From positions 310,001 to 374,000 of the forward strand of contig NZ_JAOEFC010000001.1 of assembly GCF_025421715.1 (NCBI RefSeq): a DNA stretch of 64,000 bases, read 5' to 3'. Numbering within the stretch: the first letter of the stretch is position 1; every line of letters begins with the position of its first letter. This document shows positions 17,551-27,054 of this stretch, piece after piece. The notes under the pieces are model-generated. The model was not told the origin of the DNA. It searched no databases and saw only the letters and a program-made list of their open reading frames with translations. The stretch comes from Microbacterium festucae (lineage in GTDB: Bacteria > Actinomycetota > Actinomycetes > Actinomycetales > Microbacteriaceae). Position numbers and translations under genes: made by a program.

Positions 17551-18221
17551 ACATCCGAGTCGCCGTCGTCGACGATCAGCACCTCATCCGAGGGGGGATC
17601 GCCTCTCTGCTGCGCCACACGCCGGATGTCGAGGTCGTGGGTGAGGCAGGCGACGGCCGAGAAGGCGTGGATCTGGTACGCCGCGAGAAGCCGGACGTCG
17701 TGCTGATGGACATCCGGATGCCGGTGCTCGATGGCATCGGGGCCACAGCTCAGATCACGTCCGACCCGGCGTTGTCGGAAACACACGTGGTCGTCTTGAC
17801 GACCTTCGAGGGCGACGCGGAGGTGCTCGGTGCGCTGCGCGCGGGTGCCGTGGGGTTCCTCGGCAAAGGGGCCGCCCCCGAGGAACTCCTTCACGCTGTG
17901 CGATCAGCCGCTTCCGGTGACGCCCTCCTGTCGCCGACGGCGACCGCGGCCGTCGTCGCGCACCTGCTGGCCGAGCCCACTGTCTCCGCCCCGCAGACCG
18001 AAGCGCTGAGCGCGCTCACGGAGCGGGAGCTGGAGGTCGTCGCGCTGGTCGCCGAGGGGCTGTCCAACGACGAGATCGCGGGTCGCTTGCACATCTCCCC
18101 GTTGACGGCGAAGACCCATGTCAGCCGCGCCCTCACGAAGACCGGAGCGCGCGATCGGGTGCAGCTGGTCGTGCTCGCCTACCGAGCACGGCTGGTCGTC
18201 CCCGGCATGCCGCCCGGCTGA
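17547..18221 (+). CDS. LuxR-family response regulator
   Basis: A 224-residue NarL-type regulator. The receiver starts IRVAVVDDQHLIRGGI, the phospho-Asp is in VVLMDIRMPVLDG and the Lys is in GFLGKGAA. The LuxR HTH is LTERELEVVALVAEGLSNDE with recognition helix LSPLTAKTHVSRALTKTG-like sequence. The ATG overlaps the kinase TGA (ATGA), so it is translationally coupled. The 26-bp palindrome upstream of the operon is its probable binding site, and the divergent CPBP protease gene a probable target. Confidence 0.95.
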   Translation: MNIRVAVVDDQHLIRGGIASLLRHTPDVEVVGEAGDGREGVDLVRREKPDVVLMDIRMPVLDGIGATAQITSDPALSETHVVVLTTFEGDAEVLGALRAGAVGFLGKGAAPEELLHAVRSAASGDALLSPTATAAVVAHLLAEPTVSAPQTEALSALTERELEVVALVAEGLSNDEIAGRLHISPLTAKTHVSRALTKTGARDRVQLVVLAYRARLVVPGMPPG

Positions 18222-18275
18222 GCGCACTCAGCCGCCCGCCACCGAGCGCCCGCCACCCGGCGCCCGCCACCCCGC

Positions 18276-19010
18276 TCAGGCCACGCCCGTGGCGCCGAGC
18301 AGCGACCCGATGCCGTAGGTGGCGGCGAGCGCGATCGCCCCGCCGATCACCACGCGGAGCATCGCGCGCGTCTTCGAACTCCCGCCGAGGTGCGCCGAGA
18401 TCCAGCCGGTGAGGGCGAGCGCGAGCAGCACGGCGACGAACGTCACGGGCACCCGCCACGGCGCCGGTGGCAGCAGGATCGCGAGCATGGGCAGCAGCGC
18501 GCCGATCGTGAAGGCGATGGCCGAGGCGACGGCCGCGTGCCATGCGCTCACCACGTCGGTCTCGTCGATGTTCAGCTCGGCCGACAGGTGTGCGGCGACC
18601 GGGTCGTGCGCGGTGAGCTCTTCGGCGACCTGCCGCGCGGTCTCCGGGCTCAGCCCCTTGGCCTCGTAGAGTCCCGCGAGCTCCCGCAGCTCTTCTTGGG
18701 GCATCTCGCGCAGCTCGCGCTTCTCCTTCGCGATGAGCGCGCGCTCGCTGTCGCTCTGACTGCTCACCGACACGTACTCCCCCAGCGCCATCGAGATGGC
18801 CCCGCCGACGAGGCCGGCGACACCGGCGGTGAGGATCGGGGAGAGCTCGCTGGTCGCGCCCGCGACACCGACGACGATCGCGGCGACCGACACGATGCCG
18901 TCGTTGGCGCCGAGCACGCCCGCGCGCAGCCAGTTCAGTCGCTGGGCGAGCCCTGCCTGATGCGGTTCGTCGGTGTGCGGCACGGGGAGCGGCCCGGAAG
19001 CGGTGGACAT
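18276..19010 (-). CDS. VIT1/CCC1 family transporter
   Basis: A 244-residue membrane protein of the iron/manganese VIT1-CCC1 family. RLNWLRAGVLGANDGIVSVAA near residue 25 is the signature first helix. AISMALGEYVSVSSQSDSERA leads into the cytoplasmic metal-binding loop with many Glu residues (EKRELREMPQEELRELAGLY). Three C-terminal helices follow. It likely moves Fe2+ or Mn2+ across the membrane. ATG 19010 is chosen because the extra 11 residues of the longer frame do not resemble the family. It converges with the response regulator. Confidence 0.92.
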   Translation of the reverse strand: MSTASGPLPVPHTDEPHQAGLAQRLNWLRAGVLGANDGIVSVAAIVVGVAGATSELSPILTAGVAGLVGGAISMALGEYVSVSSQSDSERALIAKEKRELREMPQEELRELAGLYEAKGLSPETARQVAEELTAHDPVAAHLSAELNIDETDVVSAWHAAVASAIAFTIGALLPMLAILLPPAPWRVPVTFVAVLLALALTGWISAHLGGSSKTRAMLRVVIGGAIALAATYGIGSLLGATGVA

Positions 19011-19240
19011 GTCCTCAGCCAACCACCGACCTCGCCGCGCCACCAGCGTTCGGCGAGATCGCCGGATGCCGCGGGTCAGGCATCACCGGACCCAGCGCGT
19101 CCGCGACGGCGACGACGAGCAGAACGTCGACGTCCTCGGCCGCTGCGGTCGCTGACGCGCCCGCACGCCGCACTCCCCGCCGATTCGCAGGCTCGACGCC
19201 TAGCCTGGGCGTCCACCCGCTCGGCTCGAGGAGGATCGAC

Positions 19241-19663
19241 ATGCGCCGGACCGCGACCGCCACCGCCCTCATCCTCGTCGCCCTGGGGCTGTCCGCCTGT
19301 GCGACGGGAGCACCGATGCCCGACCCGACCTCCGCCACGCCCGCACCGAGCGCCTCCACCCGGCCGCCGCTGGCGACGACGACCCCCGGCGTGATCGCCC
19401 CCACCGGCACTCCCGCCGAGGTGCCGCCCGCCCGCTGGAGCGCCATCGAGGACGACCTCGCCGGCCGCGGCGTGACCGCCGCCCCGGTGCTGGTCTCGGC
19501 CGAGAACGTCACGTTCAACGACGGCTCGCTCGGGTGCGCCGCGCCCGGCCAGAGCTACACGCAGGCCCAGATCGACGGGATGCGCGTCGTGGTCGAGGCC
19601 GACGGCACGACCTACGACTACCGCTTCGGCAACGGCGACACCCCGCAGCTCTGCACGCGCTGA
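19241..19663 (+). CDS. hypothetical lipoprotein
   Basis: A 140-residue exported lipoprotein. The signal peptide ends in the lipobox LGLSAC with Cys at about residue 20. A Pro/Thr/Ser-rich linker follows, then a small domain with two cysteines (FNDGSLGCAAPGQSYTQAQ and GDTPQLCTR) that can form a disulfide. The pattern FxDGSLGC.xPGxxYTQA recurs in small exported bacterial proteins of unknown function. GAGGAGG precedes the ATG. The upstream 230 bases show only a TAGCCT hexamer at 19201-19206. Confidence 0.85.
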   Translation: MRRTATATALILVALGLSACATGAPMPDPTSATPAPSASTRPPLATTTPGVIAPTGTPAEVPPARWSAIEDDLAGRGVTAAPVLVSAENVTFNDGSLGCAAPGQSYTQAQIDGMRVVVEADGTTYDYRFGNGDTPQLCTR

Positions 19664-19727
19664 TCCTGCCGGCACCGCGCCGGTCGGATATCTTGGGGCC
19701 TTCCACACTCCGACAGGAAGGCCGCGC

Positions 19728-20480
19728 ATGCGTGTGACCCCTCGTGCCTGGATGGGCATCCCCATCTGGATCGGCTACGTCATCATCATCATCGGCGTCG
19801 CGCTGCTCAGCGGCGTCCCCTACCCCGAGATCGGCACCTCCGCCGACACGACCTGGCGGGGCGCGGTGATGGACCTCGTCATCGGCGCGGCGTTCCTCGT
19901 CATCGTCACCTCGCTGCTGGGCTGGTGGCGGCCGGCGCTGTTCGAGCAGAAGCGCTCGCACCACAAGTGGCCGGTCTTCGTGCCGATCCTCATGGCCGTC
20001 GCCGCGGTGCTCAACCTGATCAGCGCCGACTGGACGAAGTTCGACACGTCGTTCCTGCTGTCACTCCTGGCGCTCGGCGTCTTCGTCGGTTTCGCCGAGG
20101 AGCTCCTGGCCCGCGGACTGCTGCTCACCGCGTTCCGCTCACAGCTGCGCGAGGTCTGGGTGTGGCTGTTCACCAGCGCGCTGTTCGGACTGATGCACGT
20201 GGCCAACGCCGCCTTGGGCGCCGACCTCGGCGGTTCGCTGCTGCAGGCCGGCACCGCCTTCGCCTCCGGCACGGCGTTCTACATCCTGCGCCGGGTGACC
20301 GGCTCGCTCGTCTGGGCGATGGTGCTGCACGGCCTGTGGGACGTGTCGGTGTTCGCAGGCGGCTTCGGCGGCGGCGTGCCGATCGGTGCGCTGCTCACGC
20401 CGATCATCTCCATCCTTGCGCTGGCCACCGTGTACTGGGTCATCAAGGGCGCCGACGAGAAGCCGCGTCTGGCCGCCTGA
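19728..20480 (+). CDS. CPBP family intramembrane metalloprotease
   Basis: The 250-residue protein has about seven helices and all three CPBP motifs: EELLARG (EExxxR), FGLMHVAN (FxxxHxxN) and HGLWD (HxxxD). It is shorter than, and clearly different from, the CPBP protein at 15256-16254. The likely function is an intramembrane protease with an unknown substrate. A 15-bp stem terminator follows the stop and serves both this gene and the converging subtilase. Confidence 0.93.
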   Translation: MRVTPRAWMGIPIWIGYVIIIIGVALLSGVPYPEIGTSADTTWRGAVMDLVIGAAFLVIVTSLLGWWRPALFEQKRSHHKWPVFVPILMAVAAVLNLISADWTKFDTSFLLSLLALGVFVGFAEELLARGLLLTAFRSQLREVWVWLFTSALFGLMHVANAALGADLGGSLLQAGTAFASGTAFYILRRVTGSLVWAMVLHGLWDVSVFAGGFGGGVPIGALLTPIISILALATVYWVIKGADEKPRLAA

Positions 20481-20500
20481 CACCGGCTTCCGCACACGGA

Positions 20501-20534
20501 AGAGGGGCGGGGCGCTTTCGCGCTCCGCCCCTCT
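20501..20534. terminator. bidirectional terminator, 15-bp stem with TTTC loop
   Basis: AGAGGGGCGGGGCGC pairs with GCGCTCCGCCCCTCT (one G-T pair) around TTTC. It is placed between the CPBP gene and the 3' end of the S8 peptidase gene. Confidence 0.9.
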
Positions 20535-20549
20535 CTCGTTCTCTCGGTC

Positions 20550-23500
20550 TTACTTCACCTTGACCAGCAGGGCCTCATCGGCACCCGACTGGTTGTCGGC
20601 GACGACGACCATCGCCCCCAGCGGCTTCTGCGCCTCGTAGGCGGCGCCGTTCACCGTGAAGGTGACGTCGGCCTTGCCGCGCTTGGGCACGGTCACGTAC
20701 TGGCCGTTGCTGAGAGCAGGGTTGGTGTGGTCGTACGTCGCCCACCCGTCGACCGCGTCCTCCCCGCCGGAGGTGAGGCTCGACGACTGCACGGTGTAGT
20801 CGAACGCACCGGTGAGCCCGAGCTGGGCGGCGGTGACCGGCAGCAGGATCGTGCTGCTGTCGGTGGGCGCCTGCGCGAGGTATCCGGTCGCATACAGCGC
20901 GCCGGTGGCGACGTTCTGCGCGAACACCTCGGTGATGCCGTTGACGGCATCCGCCCGCACCGCACCCGAGTCGTACGAGAACACGACCCAGTCGGCCTGG
21001 CCGTCGCGGTTCGTGTCGAGCACGACGTCGAACTCGATGCCCGCCGCATTCGACCAGCGCTTGTGCGTGTTCACCGCGAACACGAGCACCTGGTCGTCAC
21101 CGTCGGCCCACGACTGCACACCCGCCGAGCGGATGTCGTAGCCGGTGTCGACCAGCGACTTCGGCACGTCCTTGTCGTCGGACAGGCCCCACGTGTACAC
21201 GTCGGCACCCGCGTCCAGCGCGCCCAGCGTGTTGCGCAGGCTCACCGTCTTGGTGCCGTCGCTGACCGCCTGCTTCTTGCCGAACCACGGCGCGGAGCCG
21301 GCCACGGTGACCTTGCTGTTCGAGCGGGGCACGAGCAGGTAGGGCACACGCAGGGTCGACTCGGAGGAGGTGAGCACGACGTCGCCCGAGATCTCGTAGA
21401 ACGAGAACTGGTCGTCGCCGGCGAGCGAGCCCGGCACGTCCTTCGCGGCACCGGCGACGGTGACCACGAGCTTGGCGGTGCCGCCGGGGCGCACGGTGAG
21501 CTTCTTGGAGCTGACCTTCACGCTCGCCGACTGCGACGCCTCGGACGGGACGGTGGACACCTGGTAGGTGACCGGCTTGTCGCCCTCGTTCTTCACCGTG
21601 ACGGTCTTCACGCCGCCGAACCCGAGCACCGACTCCTGGAACCCGAAGCTCAGCGCCGACTCGCGCGCCCAGCCGCTCTCGGTGCGGAAGGCGTCACCGG
21701 TCGCGGTGACCTTCGTCGCCACCGCCTGCGCGGTGTCGACCAGGCCCACGCCTCCCAGGGTGAGCGACTGACCGGCCACCTTGTCGGGGTCGGCCGTCGA
21801 CACGATCGCCGCCGACACCTGCGGTGCCGACCAGTCGGGGTGCGACTCCACCGTCAGCGCGGCCACGCCGGCCACGTGCGGAGCGGCCATCGACGTGCCC
21901 GACAGGATCGCCGCGCCGCTGCCCGAGCCGACCTCGGCCGAGGCGATGGACACGCCCGGAGCCGCCACGTCGGGGCTGATCGCGCTGTCACCCGAACGGG
22001 GGCCCGACGAGGTGAACGAGGCGTAGGAGCGGAAACCGGGGTTGCCGATCTGCGCGGCCTCGAAGCTCGCCGTGGCGCCGGTGGTGAACACCGCGCCGTC
22101 GGTGGAGCGGACGCCGAAGAACGGGATGTCCACGGTGTAGCGCTCACCGGTGTCGGGGTTGGAGGTGATCCGACCCTCGTACGGCGGCAGGGCGTCGGCG
22201 TTGTTGACCATCAGCACCGCGGCCGCGCCGGCCTGCTGACCGAAGATCGGCTTGGCGGCGCGGGCACAGGTGCCGCGCTCGACGACGGCCAGCTGGTTGC
22301 CGCCCGGCACGATGCCGGCGGCCTGATAGGCCTCCACCGAGCAGCCCAGCGCGTTCGCGCCGGTCAGGCGCACGACGGTCAGCTCGCCGAGACCCTCGAG
22401 CGAGGCGCCGTTGGCGTTGATCGCCTCGACCTCCTGGCCGGCGATCGAGATCTTCGCGCCGGGGAAGGTCTCCGAGCTGTCGATGGCCGAGACGGCGATC
22501 ACGCCGTCGCCGGTGCCGGGCGAGCCGGTGAGGTAGGGGCTCGGGCCGGAGTTGCCGGCCGAGGCCACCACGACCACGCCCGCGCCGACCGCGTTGGAGG
22601 CGGCGACGGCATCCGGGTCGTCACCGCGACCGAACGACGAGCCGAGCGACATGTTGATGACGTCCATGCCGTTCTCGACGGCCCAGTCGATGGCGGGCAC
22701 GACCACGTCGGTCGATCCCGCGCAGCCGAAGACGCGCACGGCGTAGAGGTCGGCCTGCGGGGCGACGCCCGGGCCCACCAGGAACTCCTGCGACGGGGTG
22801 GTGGTGTCGTACGGCCCCTCGAAGGTGGCGCCCTCGGCGGTCACACCCGAGCCGCCCGCGGTGCCGGCGACGTGGGAGCCGTGGCCTTCGCAGTCGAGGG
22901 GGTTCTCGTCGGGCACCGGGATGAGCGCGTCGCCTTCACCGGCGGCGTTGTAGGCGTCGCCGACGAGGTCGATGCCGCCCTTGACGCGCGGGGCGTCGGG
23001 TCCGAACAGGGCCGGGTCGGCCGGCTGGGCGGATGCCGCGGCGGCGGCCTCGTAGGCCTCGGCGGTGCCCGGTCCGCCGAAGGTGGCGTGGGTGTAGTCG
23101 ATGCCGGTGTCGAGGATGGCGACCTTCACGTTCTGGCCGGTGTAGCCCGTCGACTCCCACACCTGCGGCACGCCCAGGTAGGGCACCGACACGGCGTTGT
23201 CGAGCTCGAACGTGCGCACCGGGTGCACGGCCACGACGCCCGGGAGCGAGGCCACCGCGTCGACCTGGTCGACGGGAACGGTGGCCTGGATGCCGTTGTA
23301 CGCCGACTGCATCTCGGCCTGCACTTCGCCGCCCTTGTCGGCGACGGCATCCGCGACCGGGGCCTGCGCCTGCTGCAGGTCGCCCTTGATCTGGTCCTTC
23401 TCGCCGTCGGAGAGCTCCCGACCCTGCTCCGCCTCGACAACGGCGACGGGGTCGCCGGTCATCTCGATGATGACCTTCGTCTGTCCGTCGGCGCTGATCG

Positions 23501-23648
23501 CCGACGCCTGGAAAGACGAGTCGATCTGGCCTGCGGAATCGGACGGGGTGAAGCGGGACGAGGGATCCTCTTCCGTTGCGGCGAAGGCCGCGGTTGCGGG
23601 GAGTGTCAGCGCGATCGCGCCGACGGCCGCGAGTATGCGTCGATGCAA
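20550..23648 (-). CDS. secreted S8 family serine peptidase (subtilase)
   Basis: 1032 residues. The signal peptide runs to about residue 24 (TLPATAAFAA). An I9-like propeptide region extends to about 150. The catalytic domain has Asp180 (VAILDTGID), His256 (GHGSHVAGT), oxyanion Asn366 (ASAGNSG) and Ser586 (SGTSMAAPHVAG). A PA-like insertion lies between about 400 and 530 (AVVERGTCARAAKPIFGQQ), as in large subtilases. A long beta-rich Fn3-like C-terminus follows. No sorting signal or anchor is seen, so it is probably released. The first codon is TTG at 23646-23648 with AAGG about ten bases upstream. No other start fits the signal peptide. Confidence 0.95.
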   Translation of the reverse strand: MHRRILAAVGAIALTLPATAAFAATEEDPSSRFTPSDSAGQIDSSFQASAISADGQTKVIIEMTGDPVAVVEAEQGRELSDGEKDQIKGDLQQAQAPVADAVADKGGEVQAEMQSAYNGIQATVPVDQVDAVASLPGVVAVHPVRTFELDNAVSVPYLGVPQVWESTGYTGQNVKVAILDTGIDYTHATFGGPGTAEAYEAAAAASAQPADPALFGPDAPRVKGGIDLVGDAYNAAGEGDALIPVPDENPLDCEGHGSHVAGTAGGSGVTAEGATFEGPYDTTTPSQEFLVGPGVAPQADLYAVRVFGCAGSTDVVVPAIDWAVENGMDVINMSLGSSFGRGDDPDAVAASNAVGAGVVVVASAGNSGPSPYLTGSPGTGDGVIAVSAIDSSETFPGAKISIAGQEVEAINANGASLEGLGELTVVRLTGANALGCSVEAYQAAGIVPGGNQLAVVERGTCARAAKPIFGQQAGAAAVLMVNNADALPPYEGRITSNPDTGERYTVDIPFFGVRSTDGAVFTTGATASFEAAQIGNPGFRSYASFTSSGPRSGDSAISPDVAAPGVSIASAEVGSGSGAAILSGTSMAAPHVAGVAALTVESHPDWSAPQVSAAIVSTADPDKVAGQSLTLGGVGLVDTAQAVATKVTATGDAFRTESGWARESALSFGFQESVLGFGGVKTVTVKNEGDKPVTYQVSTVPSEASQSASVKVSSKKLTVRPGGTAKLVVTVAGAAKDVPGSLAGDDQFSFYEISGDVVLTSSESTLRVPYLLVPRSNSKVTVAGSAPWFGKKQAVSDGTKTVSLRNTLGALDAGADVYTWGLSDDKDVPKSLVDTGYDIRSAGVQSWADGDDQVLVFAVNTHKRWSNAAGIEFDVVLDTNRDGQADWVVFSYDSGAVRADAVNGITEVFAQNVATGALYATGYLAQAPTDSSTILLPVTAAQLGLTGAFDYTVQSSSLTSGGEDAVDGWATYDHTNPALSNGQYVTVPKRGKADVTFTVNGAAYEAQKPLGAMVVVADNQSGADEALLVKVK

Positions 23649-23826
23649 GGGGGAACCGCCTTTCGTGCAGGGGTCAGGCCGGCGCGGGATATGCGGGGGC
23701 TGAAAGGAGGCTATGCATCCGCTGGATTCTTCGGGGGAACCATGAGAAAAGTTTCATACGCGACGGCACTGGGTCCCATCCGGGCTATGGCGGCCCCCGC
23801 GCGCGGGCCCGCTATCGTGAGGGCCG

Positions 23827-24936
23827 ATGCCCTCCTCGCCCGGCCCGCGCTTCGGCCCCCTCGTCGCCGGCGCCGCCGGCGTCGCCGCGCGCGAGGTCAC
23901 CTTCGTCTGGCGACCCGAGGCGCCCACCGACGACGAGGTGCTGCTGGTGCTCGCCGGGGTCACCGATCCCACCGCGCTCGATCCCGTGCTGCTGCGCCGT
24001 GACGGCGACGAGTGGACCTGCACCCTGCTGCTGCCCGACGACCTGGTCGCCGGCTACGGCTTCGCCTCCGCCCCGCGCATCCCCCGCGACGCCGGCGACG
24101 ACTTCTTCGCGTGGGTCGGCGTGCTGCAGAGCGCCGTGCCCGACCCCGCGGTCGGCGAGCGCATCCCCGACCAGCTGGGCGGCACGGCATCCGTGCTGCG
24201 CATGCCGGGGTCGCGGTGCCACCCCGCCGAACGGGCGGATGCCGCGCCGTTGCGGCGCTTCGCCACCACCGCGCTCGATCTGGGCGACGACGGTGTCGCC
24301 ACCGTGCTCGTCCCCGACACCGCGGCCCGGCGACTGCTGATCCTGTTCGACGCCGAGAACCAGCGGCAGCTGCCGGTCGAGGCCGACCTCGCCCGGCATC
24401 CGTTCGGCGACACGTCGGTGCTGCTGCTGCCCTCGGGCGACCCCTACCGCCGGTTCCGCACGCTGCCCGACCGCGGGGCCGTCGCCGCCTGGACCGACCG
24501 GGCCATCACCGCCGGGCAGCGAGCCGGCGCCCTCCCGCACGACCTGTCCCCCGCCGACGTGACCGCGGCCGGTCAGAGCTACGGCGCCCTGGCGGCGGCG
24601 GGGCTCGTCGTCGACGGGCGGGCTCGCGCGGCGATCCTGCAGTCGGGGTCGTTCGAGCAGCGCGCCGACACCCCGGCCGGGGAGGAGGCGGACCGGCCCG
24701 GCGACCTCGTCGAGGCGCTCGCGACCACCCGGCTCGACGCGCGCCTGGTCGTGCAGCACGGCACGCTCGAGCCGCACGCCAGCCGGCTCGCGGCGCAGTT
24801 CGCGGCGGCCGCCCGCGGCGCGGGCGCCGCCGTCACCGCCCGGGCCTACCGCGGCGGCCACGACTACGCGTGGTGGCGCACCGGACTGCTCGACGCCCTC
24901 GACGCCCTCTCGCCCGCGGATCCCGCCGCGCGCTGA
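23827..24936 (+). CDS. enterochelin esterase-like alpha/beta hydrolase
   Basis: 369 residues. An N-terminal beta domain (VTFVWRPEAPTDDEVLLVLAG ... WTCTLLLPDDLVAGYGF) matches the enterochelin-esterase N-terminal domain. A hydrolase domain follows, with nucleophile Ser251 in AAGQSYGALAA and catalytic His345 in RGGHDYAWWR. The Fes family hydrolyses ferric siderophore esters; the actual substrate here is not shown. TATCGT lies eight bases upstream of the ATG, a leaderless pattern. No siderophore transport genes adjoin it. Confidence 0.88.
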   Translation: MPSSPGPRFGPLVAGAAGVAAREVTFVWRPEAPTDDEVLLVLAGVTDPTALDPVLLRRDGDEWTCTLLLPDDLVAGYGFASAPRIPRDAGDDFFAWVGVLQSAVPDPAVGERIPDQLGGTASVLRMPGSRCHPAERADAAPLRRFATTALDLGDDGVATVLVPDTAARRLLILFDAENQRQLPVEADLARHPFGDTSVLLLPSGDPYRRFRTLPDRGAVAAWTDRAITAGQRAGALPHDLSPADVTAAGQSYGALAAAGLVVDGRARAAILQSGSFEQRADTPAGEEADRPGDLVEALATTRLDARLVVQHGTLEPHASRLAAQFAAAARGAGAAVTARAYRGGHDYAWWRTGLLDALDALSPADPAAR

Positions 24937-24967
24937 CCCGCCGGAGGCTCGGGGACCCGACGGAGGC

Positions 24968-26053
24968 TCAGGCGATGCGCGTGCCGGGCGGAAGCGTGCG
25001 CGCCGGGGTGCGGGTGCGCGCCCACGCCCACCACAGCAGCCCCGCGGCCAGCAGCAGCTGCACCCCAAGCCCGACGAACCAGCTCGGCACGGTCGAATCG
25101 ATCACGTCGCGCGCTTCGCGCTGGGTCGTGTCGGTCTGCACGGCGCACTCGTCCCACGTGCTCTCGAGCTCGGGAGTGAGCTGGGCGTAGCGCACACCCA
25201 GCTTGATCTGGCCGAACAGGTCGTCGGGCGTGCCGTACTCGGTGTAGTTCGTGGGCGAGGCGTCGGCGAGGATGACGAACGGGTTCGCCGCCAGCAGCCA
25301 CCACACCCGGTCGAAGCGGGGCCCGGTGTAGGACTGCGTCTCCCACGGACCGCACTGCCAGTTCTCGGGGTCGTTGACGCACCGGTCGGCGCCCTCCACG
25401 CACTCGGGGGCACCGGTCTGCGGGTCGTACACCGCGTAGCGGTACGACGACGTGTAGGTGCTCTGCGAGCTCATGCCCACCAGGCCGAACCCGATGAGCG
25501 TGCCGACGGCCAGCGCCGCCACCACGAGGTAGGTCGTGGCCACCGAGAACAGCGGCCGGGCGAGGATGCCCGACAGGGCCACGCCGATCGCCGCGATGAT
25601 GCCCACCTCCACCAGCAGGATCACCGCCGAGACGAGCACCGTGAGCGGGTCGACGCCGCCGGCGAGGGTGGCCACCACCAAGAACGGCACGGCGACCGCC
25701 GCGAAGGCCAGGCCGGTGATCCAGGCGGCGAGCAGCTTGCCGAAGAGGATCTCCGACGTCGTGGCGAGGGTCACCTGCACCCCGGCGAGGGTGGCCGCGT
25801 CGCGGTCGCCGTTGATGCTGTTGCCGCTGAGAGTGGGCGAGACCAGCACGACCAGCAGCAGCGTGATGTAGACGACGGTCGAATAGACGCCAGGTCCGCC
25901 CGAGTCGCTCATGCCGCCGAAGGCGAGGAACGACAGGGCCGTGACCCCGACGAGCACCGCCGCGAACACCCCGAGCAGCACGTACCACGACACCGAGCGC
26001 ACCCGCTGCAGCAGCTCGAGACGGGCGATGGTCCACAGCCGTGCGACGTTCAC
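24968..26053 (-). CDS. ABC transporter permease (ABC-2 type)
   Basis: The 361-residue protein has an amphipathic N-terminus (VARLWTIARLELLQRVRSVS) and about six helices. A long external loop between the last helices carries four cysteines (ECVEGADRCVNDPENWQC). The sequence GVQVTLATTSEILFGKLLAAW is typical of ABC-2/NosY-like permeases. The GTG start overlaps the ATPase gene stop by four bases (GTGA). It functions with that ATPase; the substrate is unknown. Confidence 0.88.
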   Translation of the reverse strand: MNVARLWTIARLELLQRVRSVSWYVLLGVFAAVLVGVTALSFLAFGGMSDSGGPGVYSTVVYITLLLVVLVSPTLSGNSINGDRDAATLAGVQVTLATTSEILFGKLLAAWITGLAFAAVAVPFLVVATLAGGVDPLTVLVSAVILLVEVGIIAAIGVALSGILARPLFSVATTYLVVAALAVGTLIGFGLVGMSSQSTYTSSYRYAVYDPQTGAPECVEGADRCVNDPENWQCGPWETQSYTGPRFDRVWWLLAANPFVILADASPTNYTEYGTPDDLFGQIKLGVRYAQLTPELESTWDECAVQTDTTQREARDVIDSTVPSWFVGLGVQLLLAAGLLWWAWARTRTPARTLPPGTRIA

Positions 26054-26994
26054 TGCACTCCCCCTCGGTCGCCGCCCTCGAGATCGAGGAAGGTGTGCTC
26101 GAGCATGCCCGTCGCCGCCGAGAACTCGGCCACCGGCAGACCCGCCGACACGAGCGCGGCGAGCGCGCGTGCGGCGTCGGCATCCGACACGAACGCCACG
26201 AGCAGATCGCGCCGGTCGATCGGGATGAGGGCGGCGTCGAGGTCGAGCGCCCGTGCGACCGGCAGCACCGCCGCCGTCGCGTCGCGGTCGGCCAGACGCA
26301 GGCGCCACGTGCGGGTGCGCCCCGCCGCCGCCGCGACCCGGTCGGCGCTGACGGTCTGGCCCTGCACGAGGAACACGGCATCGTCGACGACCTCTTCGAG
26401 CTCGGAGAGGATGTGGCTCGACAGCAGCACCGTGCGGCCGTCGGCGGCGAGTCGGCGCAGCAGCCGGCGCAGGTCGATGCGGCCCTGCGGGTCGAGGCCG
26501 GACGCCGGCTCGTCCAGCAGCAGCACGCGCGGGTCGTGCACGAGGGCGCGGGCAAGGCCCAGGCGCTGCTTCTGCCCGCGCGAGAGCACGCGGGCCGGGG
26601 CATCGGCGACGTCGTCGAGCCCGACCTCGCGGATCAGCTGTGCGGCCCGCGCGGCGGCCACCTGCCGATCCAGGTCATACAGCCGCGCCGTGGTGACGAT
26701 GGTCTCGCGCGCGGTGAGGTTGGGCCAGGCGCCGAGCGAATCCGGCATCCACCCCAGCAGTGCGCGGGCGGCGGCGGGATCGACCACGGGGTCGACGCCC
26801 CCGACCTGCACCTGCCCCGCATCGGGCGCCAGCAGCGAGGCGAGCATGAGCAGCAGGGTGGTCTTGCCCGAGCCGTTCGGGCCGACGAGCCCGGTGACGG
26901 CGCCTTCACGGGCCACGAACGAGACGTCGCGCACGGCGTGGACGTCGCCGAAGGAACGCCGCACCCCCGTCACGACGATGCCGGCGGTGGTCAT
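26050..26994 (-). CDS. ABC transporter ATP-binding protein
   Basis: 314 residues. Walker A GPNGSGKTTLL, signature LSRGQKQRLGLARAL (Arg in place of the usual Gly), Walker B VLLLDEPASGLDPQGR and switch His LLSSHILSELEEV. The C-terminal part resembles other ABC-2 exporter ATPases. ACTCTA on the plus strand (TAGAGT read on the minus strand) ends six bases upstream of the ATG, so transcription is probably leaderless. It forms an operon with the following permease. Confidence 0.94.
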   Translation of the reverse strand: MTTAGIVVTGVRRSFGDVHAVRDVSFVAREGAVTGLVGPNGSGKTTLLLMLASLLAPDAGQVQVGGVDPVVDPAAARALLGWMPDSLGAWPNLTARETIVTTARLYDLDRQVAAARAAQLIREVGLDDVADAPARVLSRGQKQRLGLARALVHDPRVLLLDEPASGLDPQGRIDLRRLLRRLAADGRTVLLSSHILSELEEVVDDAVFLVQGQTVSADRVAAAAGRTRTWRLRLADRDATAAVLPVARALDLDAALIPIDRRDLLVAFVSDADAARALAALVSAGLPVAEFSAATGMLEHTFLDLEGGDRGGVQ

Positions 26995-27054
26995 GGCCTC
27001 ACTCTAGGGGGTGGCTCCGACCTGTCACCGGACGTCGCCGGAAGTCAGCGGAAG

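Noticed and set aside
20727..24002. Very long plus-strand frame opposite the subtilase (1091 residues)
   Set aside because: It is Arg/Gly/His-rich with no family resemblance; the minus-strand subtilase has all catalytic motifs. High G+C leaves long open shadow frames.
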